Assembly: GCA_036172665.1 (NCBI GenBank)
Contig: CM069875.1
Location: forward strand, 16,151,806 to 16,215,805
DNA from: Prosopocoilus inquinatus
Lineage: Eukaryota > Arthropoda > Insecta > Coleoptera > Lucanidae
Length of the DNA: 64,000 nucleotides
Direction: 5' to 3'
The translations under genes and the position numbers were made by a program. Below the pieces are notes generated by a model, which saw nothing but the letters and a program-made list of their open reading frames with translations, ran no database searches and was not told the DNA's origin. Shown here in pieces: positions 36,991 through 50,704 of this stretch; position 1 is the first letter of the stretch, and every line of letters starts with the position of its first letter.

Positions 36991-38158
36991 ATCATGTTAT
37001 TTGACGTTTCAATGGACTCCAGTAACTCTGAAGTGAGATAAGAAGTTCTCGGACGCAGCTGAAGTTGGAAATAGTTTTAAACGAAAGAACACGCATTAGC
37101 GTTGTTCCTGTGATGTATCTAATCGATCCTTACTCATCTATCATGTTATTTGGCGTTTCGATGGACTCCAGTAACTTTGATGTGAGATACGAAATTTTCG
37201 GACGCAGCAGAAGCTGGAAATAGTTTTAAACGAAACAACACGCATTAGCGTTGTTCCTGTGATGTATCTAATCGATCCTTACTCATCTATCATGTTATTT
37301 GACGTTTGGATGGACTCCAGTAACTCTGATGTGAGATACAAAGTTATCGGACGCAGCAGAAGCTGGAAATAGTTTTGAACGAAACAACACGTATTAGCGT
37401 TGTTCCTGTGCTGTATCTAATCGATCCTTACTTATCTATCGTGTTATTTGATGTTTCGATGGACTCCAGTAACTCTGATGTGAGATACGACGCTTTCGGA
37501 CGCAGCAGAAGCTGGAAATAGTTTTAAACGAAACAACAAGTATTAGCGTTGTTGATGTGATGTATCTAATCGATCCTTACTCATCTATCATGTTATTTGA
37601 CGTTTGGATGTACTCCAGTAACTCTGATGTGAGATACAAAGATTTCGGACGCAGCAGAAGCTGGAAATAGTTTTCAACGAAACAACACGTATTAGCGTTG
37701 TTCCTGTGATGTATCTAATCGATCCTTACTCATCTATCATGTTATTTGATGTTTGAATGGACTCCAGTAACTCTGATGTGAGATACAAAGTTCTCGGACG
37801 CAGCAGAAGCTGGAAATGGTTTTGAACGAAACAACACGTATTAGCGTTGTTCCTGTGATGTATCTAATCGATCCTTACTCATCTATCATGTTATTTGGCG
37901 TTTGGATGGGCTCCAGTAACTCTGAAGTGAGATAAGAAGTTCTCGGACGCAGCTGAAGCTGGAAATAGTTTTAAACGAAACAACACGCATTAGCGTTGTT
38001 CCTGTGATGTATCTAATCGATCCTTACTCATCTATCATGTTATTTGGCGTTTCGATGGACTCCAGTAACTTTTATGTGAGATACGAAATTTTCGGACGCA
38101 GCAGAAGCTGGAAATAGTTTTAAACGAAACAACACGCATTAGCGTTGTTCCTGTGATG
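36991..38158 (+). repeat. Module B, units 1-8, cut by the 9989-bp junction
   Basis: Second B copy, near-identical to 34756 onward, running through the acttttatg unit and then switching within 'gtatctaatcgatc' to the sequence found at about 28170. In the downstream copy the same B continues normally to units 9-12. The switch here is therefore the new junction made by the tandem duplication. Confidence 0.88.
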
Positions 38159-41100
38159 TATCTAATCGATCGTTACTCATCTATCATGTTATTTGGCGTT
38201 TCGATGGACTCCAGTAACTTTGATGTGAGATACGAAATTTTCGGACGCAGCAGAAGCTGGAAATAGTTTTAAACGAAACAACACGCATTAGCGTTGTTCC
38301 TGCGATGTATCTAATCGATCCTTACTCATCTATCATGTTATTTGACGTTTGGATGGACTCCAGTAACTCTGATGTGAGATACAAAGATTTCGGACGCAGC
38401 AGAAGCCGGAAATAGTTTTCAACGAAACAACACGTATTAGCGTTGTTCCTGTGATGTATCTAATCGATCCTTACTCATCTATCATGTTATTTGACGTTTG
38501 GATGGACTCCAGTATCTCTGATGTGAGATACTAAATTTTCGGACGCAGCAGAAGCTGGAAATAGTTTTAAACGAAACAACACGCATTAGCGTTGTTCCTG
38601 TGATGTAACTAAACGATCCTTACTTATCTAACATGTTATTTGACGTTTGGATGGACTCCAGTAAGTCTGATGTGAGGTAAGACGTTTTCGGACGCAGCAG
38701 AAGCTGGAAATAGTTTTAAACGAAACAACACGTATTAGCGTTGTTCCTGTGATGTATCTAATCGATCCTTACTCATCTATCATGTTATTTGGCGTTTCGA
38801 TGGACTCCAGTAACTCTGATGTGAGATACGAAATTTTCGGACGCAGCAGAAACTGGAAATAGTTTTAAATGAAACAACACGCATTAGCGTTGTTCCTGTG
38901 ATGTATCTAATCGATCCTTACTCATCTATCATGTTATTTGATGTTTGAATGGACTCTAGTAACTCTGATGTGAGATACAAAGTTTTCGGACGCAGCAGAA
39001 GCTGGAAATAGTTTTGAACGAAACAACACGTATTATCGTTGTTCCTGTGATGTATCTAATCGATCCTTACTCATCTATCATGTTATTTGGCGTTTGGATG
39101 GGCTCCAGTAACTCTGAAGTGAGATAAGAAGTTCTCGGACGCAGCTGAAGCTGGAAATAGTTTTAAACGAAACAACACGCATTAGCGTTGCTCCTGTGAT
39201 GTATCTAATCGATCCTTACTCATCTGTCATGTTATTTGGCGTTTCGATGGACTCCAGTAACTTTGATGTGAGATACGAAATTTTCGGACGCAGCAGAAGC
39301 TGGAAATAGTTTTAAACGAAACAACACGCATTAGCGTTGTTCCTGTGATGTATCTAATCGATCCTTACTCATCTATCATGTTATTTGACGTTTGGATGGA
39401 CTCCAGTAACTCTGATGTGAGATACAAAGATTTCGGACGCAGCAGAAGCCGGAAATAGTTTTCAACGAAACAACACGTATTAGCGTTGTTCCTGTGATGT
39501 ATCTAATCGATCCTTACTCATCTATCATGTTATTTGACGTTTGGATGGACTCCAGTATCTCTGATGTGAGATACTAAATTTTCGGACGCAGCAGAAGCTG
39601 GAAATAGTTTTAAACGAAACAACACGCATTAGCGTTGTTCCTGTGATGTATCTAATCGATCCTTACTCATCTATCATGTTATTTGACGTTTGGATGGACT
39701 CCAGTAACTCTGATGTGAGATACAAAGATTTCGGACGCAGCAGAAGCCGGAAATAGTTTTCAACGAAACAACACGTATTAGCGTTGTTCCTGTGATGTAT
39801 CTAATCGATCCTTACTCATCTATCATGTTATTTGACGTTTGGATGGACTCCAGTATCTCTGATGTGAGATACTAAATTTTCGGACGCAGCAGAAGCTGGA
39901 AATAGTTTTAAACGAAACAACACGCATTAGCGTTGTTCCTGTGATGTAACTAAACGATCCTTACTTATCTAACATGTTATTTGACGTTTGGATGGACTCC
40001 AGTAAGTCTGATGTGAGGTAAGACGTTTTCGGACGCAGCAGAAGCTGGAAATAGTTTTAAACGAAACAACACGTATTAGCGTTGTTCCTGTGATGTATCT
40101 AATCGATCCTTACTCATCTATCATGTTATTTGACGTTTGGATGGACTCCAGTAACTCTGATGTGAGATACGAAATTTTCGGACGCAGCACAAGCTGGAAA
40201 TAGTTTTAAATGAAACAACACGCATTAGCGTTGTTCCTGTGATGTATGTAATCGATCCTTACTCATCTATCATGTTATTTGACGTTTGGATGGGCTCCAG
40301 TAACTCTGAAGTGAGATACGAAGTTCTCGGACGCAGCTGAAGCTGGAAATAGTTTTAAAAGAAACAACACGCATTATCGTTGTTCCCGTGATGTATCTAA
40401 ACGATCCTTACTTATCTAACATGTTATTTGACGTTTGGATGGACTCCAGTAAGTCTGATGTGAGGTAAGACGTTTTCGGACGCAGCACAAGCTGGAAATA
40501 GTTTTAAACGAAATAACACGTATTAGCGTTGTTCCTGTGATGTATCTAATCGATCCTTACTCATCTATCATGTTATTTGACGTTTGGATGGACTCCAGTA
40601 ACTCTGATGTGAGATACAAAGATTTCGGACGCAGCAGAAGCTGGAAATAGTTTTCAACGAAACAACACGTATTAGCGTTGTTCCTGTGATGTATCTAATC
40701 GATCCTTACTCATCTATCATGTTATTTGACGTTTGAACGGACTCCAGTAACTCTGATGTGAGATACAAAGTTCTCGGACGCAGCAGAAGCTGGAAATAGT
40801 TTTGAACGAAATAACACGTATTAGCGTTGTTCCTGTGATGTATCTAATCGATCCTTACTTATCTACTATGTTATTTGACGTTTCGATGGACTCCAGTAAC
40901 TCTGATGTGAGATACGAAATTTTCGGACGCAGCACAAGCTGGAAATAGTTTTAAATGAAACAACACTCATTAGCGTTGTTCCTGTGATGTATGTAATCGA
41001 TCCTTACTCATCTATCATGTTATTTGACGTTTGGATGGGCTCCAGTAACTCTGAAGTGAGATACGAAGTTCTCGGACGCAGCTGAAGCTGGAAATAGTTT

Positions 41101-41758
41101 TAAACGAAACAACACGCATTAGCGTTGTTCCTGTGATGTATCTAATCGATCCTTACTCATCTATCATGCTATTTGGCGTTTCGATGGACTCCAGTAACTT
41201 TGATGTGAGATACGAAATTTTCGGACGCAGCAGAAGCTGGAAATAGTTTTAAACGAAACAACACGCATTAGCGTTGTTCCTGTGATGTATCTAATCGATC
41301 CTTACTCATCTATCATGTTATTTGGCGTTTCGATGGACTCCAGTAACTCTGATGTGAGATACGAAATTTTCGGACGCAGCACAAGCTGGAAATAGTTTTG
41401 AACGAAACAACACGTATTATCGTTGTTCCTGTGATGTATCGAATCGATCCTTACTCATCTATCATGTTATTTGGCGTTTGGATGGGCTCCAGTAACTCTG
41501 AAGTGAGATAAGAAGTTCTCGGACGCAGCTGAAGCTGGAAATAGTTTTAAACGAAACAACACGCATTAGCGTTGCTCCTGTGATGTATCTAATCGATCCT
41601 TACTCATCTATCATGTTATTTGGCGTTTCGATGGACTCCAGTAACTTTGATGTGAGATACGAAATTTTCGGACGCAGCAGAAGCTGGAAATAGTTTTAAA
41701 CGAAACAACACGCATTAGCGTTGTTCCTGTGATGTATCTAATCGATCCTTACTCATCT

Positions 41759-44744
41759 ATCATGTTATTTGACGTTTGGATGGACTCCAGTAACTCTGAT
41801 GTGAGATACAAAGATTTCGGACGCAGCAGAAGCCGGAAATAGTTTTCAACGAAACAACACGTATTAGCGTTGTTCCTGTGATGTATCTAATCGATCCTTA
41901 CTCATCCATCATGTTATTTGACGTTTGGATGGACTCCAGTATCTCTGATGTGAGATACTAAATTTTCGGACGCAGCAGAAGCTGGAAATAGTTTTAAACG
42001 AAACAACACGCATTAGCGTTGTTCCTGTGATGTATCTAAACGATCCTTAATAATCTAACATGTTATTTGACGTTTGGATGGACTCCAGTAAGTCTGATGT
42101 GAGGTAAGACGTTTTCGGACGCAGCAGAAGCTGGAAATAGTTTTAAACGAAACAACACGTATTAGCGTTGTTCCTGTGATGTATCTAATCGATCCTTACT
42201 CATCTATCATGTTATTTGACGTTTGGATGGACTCCAGTAACTCTGATGTGAGATACGAAATTTTCGGACGCAGCACAAGCTGGAAATAGTTTTAAATGAA
42301 ACAACACGCATTAGCGTTGTTCCTGTGATGTATGTAATCGATCCTTACTCATCTATCATGTTATCTGACGTTTGGATGGGCTCCAGTAACTCTGAAGTGA
42401 GATACGAAGTTCTCGGACGCAGCTGAAGCTGGAAATAGTTTTAAAAGAAACAACACGCATTAGCGTTGTTCCTGTGATGTATCTAAACGATCCTTACTTA
42501 TCTAACATGTTATTTGACGTTTGGATGGACTCCAGTAAGTCTGATGTGAGGTAAGACGTTTTCGGACGCAGCAGAAGCTGGAAATTGTTTTAAACGAAAT
42601 AACACGTATTAGCGTTGTTCCTGTGATGTATCTAATCGATCCTTACTTATCTACTATGTTATTTGACGTTTCGATGGACTCCAGTAACTCTGATGTGAGA
42701 TATGAAATTTTCGGACGCAGCACAAGCTGGAAATAGTTTTAAATGAAACAACACTCATTAGCGTTGTTCCTGTGATGTATCTAATCGATCCTTACTCATC
42801 TATCATGTTATTTGACGTTTGGATGGGCTCCAGTAACTCTGAAGTGAGATACGAAGTTCTCGGACGCAGCTGAAGTTGGAAATAGTTTTAAACGAAACAA
42901 CACGCATTAGAGTTGTTCCTGTGATGTATCTAATCGATCCTTACTCATCTATCATGTTATTTGGCGTTTCGATGGACTCCAGTAACTCTGATGTGAGATA
43001 CGAAATTTTCGGACGCAGCAGAAACTGGAAATAGTTTTAAATGAAACAACACGCATTAGCGTTGTTCCTGTGATGTATCTAATCGATCCTTACTCATCTA
43101 TCATGTTATTTGATGTTTGAATGGACTCCAGTAACTCTGATGTGAGATACAAAGTTCTCGGACGCAGCAGAAGCTGGAAATAGTTTTGAACGAAACAACA
43201 CGTATTAGCGTTGTTCCTGTGATGTATCTAATCGATCCTTACTCATCTATCATGTTATTTGGCGTTTGGATGGGCTCCAGTAACTCTGAAGTGAGATAAG
43301 AAGTTCTCGGACGCAGCTGAAGCTGGAAATAGTTTTAAACGAAACAACACGCATTAGCGTTGCTCCTGTGATGTATCGATCCTTACTCGATCCTTACTCA
43401 TCTATCATGTTATTGGGCGTTTCGATGGACTCCAGTAACTTTGATGTGAGATACGAAATTTTCGGACGCAGCAGAAGCTGGAAATAGTTTTAAACGAAAC
43501 AACACGCATTAGCGTTGTTCCTGTGATGTATCTAATCGATCCTTACTCATCTATCATGTTATTTGACGTTTGGATGGACTCCAGTAACTCTGATGTGAGA
43601 TACGAAATTTTCGGACGCAGCAGAAGCTGGAAATAATTTTAAATGAAACAACACGCATTAGCGTTGTTCCTGTGATGTATCTAATCGATCCTTACTCATC
43701 TATCATGTTATTTGACGTTTGGATGGACTCCAGTAACTCTGATGTGAGATACAAAGTTATCGGACGCAGCAGAAGCTGGAAATAGTTTTGAACGAAACAA
43801 CACGTATTAGCGTTGTTCCTGTGCTGTATCTAATCGATCCTTACTTATCTATCATGTTATTTGATGTTTCGATGGACTCCAGTAACTCTGATGTGAGATA
43901 CGACGTTTTCGGACGCAGCAGAAGCTGGAAATAGTTTTAAACGAAACAACAAGTATTAGCGTTGTTGATGTGATGTATCTAATCGATCCTTACTCATCTA
44001 TCATGTTATTTGACGTTTGGATGTACTCCAGTAACTCTGATGTGAGATACAAAGATTTCGGACGCAGCAGAAGCTGGAAATAGTTTTCAACGAAACAACA
44101 CGTATTAGCGTTGTTCCTGTGATGTATCTAATCGATCCTTACTTAGCTACTATGTTATTTGACGTTTCGATGGACTCCAGTAACTCTGATGTGAGATACG
44201 AAATTCTCGGACGCAGCAGAAGCTGGAAATAGTTTTCAACGAAACAACACGCATTAGCGTTGTTTCTGTGATGTATCTAATCGATCCTTACTCATCTATC
44301 ATGTTATTTGACGTTTCGACGGACTCTAGTAACTCTGATGTGAGATACGAAGTTTTCGGACGCAGCAGGAGCTGGAAATAGTTTTAAACGAAACAACACG
44401 TATTAGCGTTGTTCCTGTGATGTATCTAATCGATCCTTACTCATCTATCATGTTATTTGACGTTTGGATGGACTCCAGTATCTCTGATGTGAGATACGAA
44501 ATTTTCGGACGCAGCAGAAGCTGGAAATAGTTTTAAATGAAACAACACGCATTAGCGTTGTTCCTGTGATGTATCTAATCGATCCTTACTCATCTATCAT
44601 GTTATTTGACGTTTCGATGGACTCCAGTAACTCTGATGTGAGATACGAAATTTTCGGACGCAGCAGAAGCTGGAAATAATTTTAAATGAAACAACACGCA
44701 TTAGCGTTGTTCCTGTGATGTATCTAATCGATCCTTACTCATCT
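41759..44744 (+). repeat. Module A copy, 20 units (duplicate of 31770-34755)
   Basis: Same unit order and same +6-bp unit as 31770-34755, offset 9989. See that entry for the order; differences are the substitutions listed for the 9989-bp copy 2. Confidence 0.85.
43249..43403 (+). repeat. Lengthened unit, 155 bp (+6), copy 2
   Basis: Identical rearrangement to 33260-33414 (doubled gatccttactc, lost taatc), exactly 9989 bp away. Shared by descent. Confidence 0.93.
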
Positions 44745-46979
44745 ATCATGTTATTTGACGTTTCAATGGACTCCAGTAACTCTGAAGTGAGATAAGAAGT
44801 TCTCGGACGCAGCTGAAGTTGGAAATAGTTTTAAACGAAAGAACACGCATTAGCGTTGTTCCTGTGATGTATCTAATCGATCCTTACTCATCTATCATGT
44901 TATTTGGCGTTTCGATGGACTCCAGTAACTTTGATGTGAGATACGAAATTTTCGGACGCAGCAGAAGCTGGAAATAGTTTTAAACGAAACAACACGCATT
45001 AGCGTTGTTCCTGTGATGTATCTAATCGATCCTTACTCATCTATCATGTTATTTGACGTTTGGATGGACTCCAGTAACTCTGATGTGAGATACAAAGTTA
45101 TCGGACGCAGCAGAAGCTGGAAATAGTTTTGAACGAAACAACACGTATTAGCGTTGTTCCTGTGCTGTATCTAATCGATCCTTACTTATCTATCGTGTTA
45201 TTTGATGTTTCGATGGACTCCAGTAACTCTGATGTGAGATACGACGCTTTCGGACGCAGCAGAAGCTGGAAATAGTTTTAAACGAAACAACAAGTATTAG
45301 CGTTGTTGATGTGATGTATCTAATCGATCCTTACTCATCTATCATGTTATTTGACGTTTGGATGTACTCCAGTAACTCTGATGTGAGATACAAAGATTTC
45401 GGACGCAGCAGAAGCTGGAAATAGTTTTCAACGAAACAACACGTATTAGCGTTGTTCCTGTGATGTATCTAATCGATCCTTACTCATCTATCATGTTATT
45501 TGATGTTTGAATGGACTCCAGTAACTCTGATGTGAGATACAAAGTTCTCGGACGCAGCAGAAGCTGGAAATGGTTTTGAACGAAACAACACGTATTAGCG
45601 TTGTTCCTGTGATGTATCTAATCGATCCTTACTCATCTATCATGTTATTTGGCGTTTGGATGGGCTCCAGTAACTCTGAAGTGAGATAAGAAGTTCTCGG
45701 ACGCAGCTGAAGCTGGAAATAGTTTTAAACGAAACAACACGCATTAGCGTTGTTCCTGTGATGTATCTAATCGATCCTTACTCATCTATCATGTTATTTG
45801 GCGTTTCGATGGACTCCAGTAACTTTTATGTGAGATACGAAATTTTCGGACGCAGCAGAAGCTGGAAATAGTTTTAAACGAAACAACACGCATTAGCGTT
45901 GTTCCTGTGATGTATCTAATCGATCCTTACTCATCTATCATGTTATTTGACGTTTGGATGGACTCCAGTAACTCTGATGTGAGATACAAAGTTATCGGAC
46001 GCAGCAGAAGCTGGAAATGGTTTTGAACGAAACAACACGTATTAGCGTTGTTCCTGTGCTGTATCTAATCGATCCTTACTTATCTATCATGTTATTTGAT
46101 GTTTCGATGGACTCCAGTAACTCTGATGTGAGATACGACGTTTTCGGACGCAGCAGAAGCTGGAAATAGTTTTAAACGAAACAACAAGTATTAGCGTTGT
46201 TGATGTGATGTATCTAATCGATCCTTACTCATCTATCATGTTATTTGACGTTTGGATGGACTCCAGTAACTCTGATGTGAGATACAAAGGTTTCGGACGC
46301 AGCAGAAGCTGGAAATAGTTTTCAACGAAACAACACGTATTAGCGTTGTTCCTGTGATGTATCTAATCGATCCTTACTTAGCTACTATGTTATTTGACGT
46401 TTCGATGGACTCCAGTAACTCTGATGTGAGATACGAAATTCTCGGACGCAGCAGAAGCTGGAAATAGTTTTCAACGAAACAACACGCATTAGCGTTGTTT
46501 CTGTGATGTATCTAATCGATCCTTACTCATCTATCATGTTATTTGACGTTTCGACGGACTCTAGTAACTCTGATGTGAGATACGAAGTTTTTGGACGCAG
46601 CAGGAGCTGGAAATAGTTTTAAACGAAACAACACGTATTAGCGTTGTTCCTGTGATGTATCTAATCGATCCTTACTCATCTATCATGTTATTTGACGTTT
46701 GGATGGACTCCAGTATCTCTGATGTGAGATACGAAATTTTCGGACGCAGCAGAAGCTGGAAATAGTTTTAAATGAAACAACACGCATTAGCGTTGTTCCT
46801 GTGATGTATCTAATCGATCCTTACTCATCTATCATGTTATTTGACGTTTCGATGGACTCCAGTAACTCTGATGTGAGATACGAAATTTTCGGACGCAGCA
46901 GAAGCTGGAAATAATTTTAAATGAAACAACACGCATTAGCGTTGTTCCTGTGATGTATCCAATCGATCCTTACTCATCT
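44745..46979 (+). repeat. Module B, complete 15 units
   Basis: Duplicate of 34756-36990 at offset 9989. The following B copy again starts 2235 bp on, at 46980. Confidence 0.87.
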
Positions 46980-48767
46980 ATCATGTTATTTGACGTTTCA
47001 ATGGACTCCAGTAACTCTGAAGTGAGATAAGAAGTTCTCGGACGCAGCTGAAGTTGGAAATAGTTTTAAACGAAAGAACACGCATTAGCGTTGTTCCTGT
47101 GATGTATCTAATCGATCCTTACTCATCTATCATGTTATTTGGCGTTTCGATGGACTCCAGTAACTTTGATGTGAGATACGAAATTTTCGGACGCAGCAGA
47201 AGCTGGAAATAGTTTTAAACGAAACAACACGCATTAGCGTTGTTCCTGTGATGTATCTAATCGATCCTTACTCATCTATCATGTTATTTGACGTTTGGAT
47301 GGACTCCAGTAACTCTGATGTGAGATACAAAGTTATCGGACGCAGCAGAAGCTGGAAATAGTTTTGAACGAAACAACACGTATTAGCGTTGTTCCTGTGC
47401 TGTATCTAATCGATCCTTACTTATCTATCGTGTTATTTGATGTTTCGATGGACTCCAGTAACTCTGATGTGAGATACGACGCTTTCGGACGCAGCAGAAG
47501 CTGGAAATAGTTTTAAACGAAACAACAAGTATTAGCGTTGTTGATGTGATGTATCTAATCGATCCTTACTCATCTATCATGTTATTTGACGTTTGGATGT
47601 ACTCCAGTAACTCTGATGTGAGATACAAAGATTTCGGACGCAGCAGAAGCTGGAAATAGTTTTCAACGAAACAACACGTATTAGCGTTGTTCCTGTGATG
47701 TATCTAATCGATCCTTACTCATCTATCATGTTATTTGATGTTTGAATGGACTCCAGTAACTCTGATGTGAGATACAAAGTTCTCGGACGCAGCAGAAGCT
47801 GGAAATGGTTTTGAACGAAACAACACGTATTAGCGTTGTTCCTGTGATGTATCTAATCGATCCTTACTCATCTATCATGTTATTTGGCGTTTGGATGGGC
47901 TCCAGTAACTCTGAAGTGAGATAAGAAGTTCTCGGACGCAGCTGAAGCTGGAAATAGTTTTAAACGAAACAACACGCATTAGCGTTGTTCCTGTGATGTA
48001 TCTAATCGATCCTTACTCATCTATCATGTTATTTGGCGTTTCGATGGACTCCAGTAACTTTTATGTGAGATACGAAATTTTCGGACGCAGCAGAAGCTGG
48101 AAATAGTTTTAAACGAAACAACACGCATTAGCGTTGTTCCTGTGATGTATCTAATCGATCCTTACTCATCTATCATGTTATTTGACGTTTGGATGGACTC
48201 CAGTAACTCTGATGTGAGATACAAAGTTATCGGACGCAGCAGAAGCTGGAAATGGTTTTGAACGAAACAACACGTATTAGCGTTGTTCCTGTGCTGTATC
48301 TAATCGATCCTTACTTATCTATCATGTTATTTGATGTTTCGATGGACTCCAGTAACTCTGATGTGAGATACGACGTTTTCGGACGCAGCAGAAGCTGGAA
48401 ATAGTTTTAAACGAAACAACAAGTATTAGCGTTGTTGATGTGATGTATCTAATCGATCCTTACTCATCTATCATGTTATTTGACGTTTGGATGGACTCCA
48501 GTAACTCTGATGTGAGATACAAAGGTTTCGGACGCAGCAGAAGCTGGAAATAGTTTTCAACGAAACAACACGTATTAGCGTTGTTCCTGTGATGTATCTA
48601 ATCGATCCTTACTTAGCTACTATGTTATTTGACGTTTCGATGGACTCCAGTAACTCTGATGTGAGATAAGAAATTTTCGGACGCAGCAGAAGCTGGAAAT
48701 AGTTTTAAATGAAACAACACGCATTAGCGTTGTTCCTGTGATGTATGTAATCGATCCTTACTCATCT
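46980..48767 (+). repeat. Module B, units 1-12
   Basis: Continues past the acttttatg unit to gttatcgg/aaatgg (48172), gttgatg (48321), aaaggttt (48470) and ttagctac with gagataagaaatt (48619), then passes into module C. From about 46485 to 49150 it matches 51849-54515 at an offset of 5364 bp (36 units). Confidence 0.85.
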
Positions 48768-50704
48768 GTCATGTTATTTGACGTTTGGATGGGCTCCAGT
48801 AACTCTGAAGTGAGATACGAAGTTCTCGGACGCAGCTGAAGCTGGAAATAGTTTTAAACGAAACAACACGCATTAGCGTTGTTCCTGTGATGTATCTAAT
48901 CGATCCTTACTCATCTATCATGTTATTTGACGTTTCGACGGACTCTAGTAACTCTGATGTGAGATACGAAGTTTTTGGACGCAGCAGGAGCTGGAAATAG
49001 TTTTAAACGAACAAACACGTATTAGCGTTTTTCCTGTGATGTATCTAATCGATCCTTACTCATCTATCATGTTATTTGACGTTTGGATGGACTCCAGTAT
49101 CTCTGAGGTGAGATACGAAATTTTCGGACGCAGCAGAAGCTGGAAATAGTTTTAAACGAAACAACACGCATTAGCGTTGTTCCTGTGATGTATCTAATCG
49201 ATCCTTACTCATCTATCATGTTATTTGACGTTTGGATGGACTCCAGTAACTCTGATGTGAGATACAAAGATTTCGGACGCAGCAGAAGCTGGAAATAGTT
49301 TTCAACGAAACAACACGTATTAGCGTTGTTCCTGTGATGTATCTAAACGATCCTTACTTATCTAACATGTTATTTGACGTTTGGATGGACTCCAGTAAGT
49401 CTGATGTGAGGTAAGACGTTTTCGGACGCAGCAGAAGCTGGAAATAGTTTTAAACGAAACAACACGTATTAGCGTTGTTCCTGTGATGTATCTAATCGAT
49501 CCTTACTCATCTATCATGTTATTTGACGTTTGAACGGACTCCAGTAACTCTGATGTGAGATACAAAGTTCTCGGACGCAGCTGAAGCTGGAAATAGTTTT
49601 AAACGAAACAACACGCATTAGCGTTGTTCCTGTGATGTATCTAATCGATCCTTACTCATCTATCATGTTATTTGGCGTTTCGATGGACTCCAGTAACTTT
49701 GATGTGAGATACGAAATTTTCGGACGCAGCAGAAGCTGGAAATAGTTTTAAACGAAACAACACGCATTAGCGTTGTTCCTGTGATGTATCTAGTCGATCC
49801 TTACTCATCTATCATGTTATTTGGCGTTTCGATGGACTCCAGTAACTCTGATGTGAGATACAAAGATTTCGGACGCAGCAGAAGCTGGAAATAGTTTTCA
49901 ACGAAACAACACGTATTAGCGTTGTTCCTGTGATGTATCTAAACGATCCTTACTTATCTAACATGTTATTTGACGTTTGGATGGACTCCAGTAAGTCTGA
50001 TGTGAGGTAAGACGTTTTCGGACGCAGCAGAAGCTGGAAATAGTTTTAAACGAAACAACACGTATTAGCGTTGTTCCTGTGATGTATCTAATCGATCCTT
50101 ACTTATCTACTATGTTATTTGACGTTTCGATGGACTCCAGTAACTCTGATCTGAGATACGAAATTTTCGGACACAGCACAAGCTGGAAATAGTTTTAAAT
50201 GAAACAACACTCATTAGCGTTGTTCCTGTGATGTATGTAATCGATCCTTACTCATCTATCATGTTATTTGACGTTTGGATGGGCTCCAGTAACTCTGAAG
50301 TGAGATACGAAGTTCTCGGATGCAGCTGAAGCTGGAAATAGTTTTAAACGAAACAACACGCATTAGCGTTGTTCCTGTGATGTATCTAATCGATCCTTAC
50401 TCATCTATCATGCTATTTGGCGTTTCGATGGACTCCAGTAACTTTGATGTGAGATACGAAATTTTCGGACGCAGCAGAAGCTGGAAATAGTTTTAAACGA
50501 AACAACACGCATTAGCGTTGCTCCTGTGATGTATCTAATCGATCCTTACTCATCTATCATGTTATTTGGCGTTTCGATGGACTCCAGTAACTTTGATGTG
50601 AGATACGAAATTTTCGGACGCAGCAGAAGCTGGAAATAGTTTTAAACGAAACAACACGCATTAGCGTTGCTCCTGTGATGTATCTAATCGATCCTTACTC
50701 ATCT
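48768..50704 (+). repeat. Module C start and mixed units, 13 units
   Basis: Starts gtcatg/gatggg, gacggactctag with cgaacaaacacg, tatctctgagg, then moves to aaagattt, gtaagacg, gaacgg/gctgaag, ggcg/aactttg, a chimeric ggcg-to-aaagattt unit near 49811, gtaagacg, and the ctactatg unit with 'gatctgag' and 'ggacacagcac'. About 49110-50515 matches 54921-56326 at 5811 bp (39 units). The ggacacagcac marker recurs at 50171, 55982 and 62240. The 48768 start matches 54132 at 5364 bp, so two different offsets meet near 49.1 kb. Confidence 0.75.

Larger units (their letters stand above)
28170..38158 (+). repeat. 9989-bp tandem duplication, copy 1
   Basis: The two copies share the rare markers 'gatcgttactc' (28181 and 38170), 'gttgttcccg' (30390 and 40379), 'gtatcgaatcg', 'aataatctaac' and the +6-bp unit, all at an offset of 9989 bp (67 x 149 + 6). 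I noticed about nine substitutions across the pair, roughly 99.9% identity. Private to this copy: 'ttggtgtttcg' near 31634 and 'ttgaagtttgg' near 33578. The left boundary lies between the gttgctcc difference at about 28158 and 28181. Confidence 0.92.
38159..48147 (+). repeat. 9989-bp tandem duplication, copy 2
   Basis: Near-identical to 28170-38158. Changes where this copy differs: 'ggaaattgtt' near 42585, 'gtatctaatcg' for 'gtatgtaatcg' near 42780, 'gctgaagttgg' near 42875, 'gaagttttcgg' near 44351 and 'gtatccaatcg' near 46938. Its right end runs on into B units 9-12, the natural continuation, which supports a direct tandem duplication. Confidence 0.92.

Noticed and set aside
20371..48147. 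Large near-identical blocks as pure assembly artefact
   Set aside because: Not excluded, but each copy pair carries private substitutions, and the 9989-bp junction has the polarity expected of a real tandem duplication. Kept as findings with long-read checks stated.
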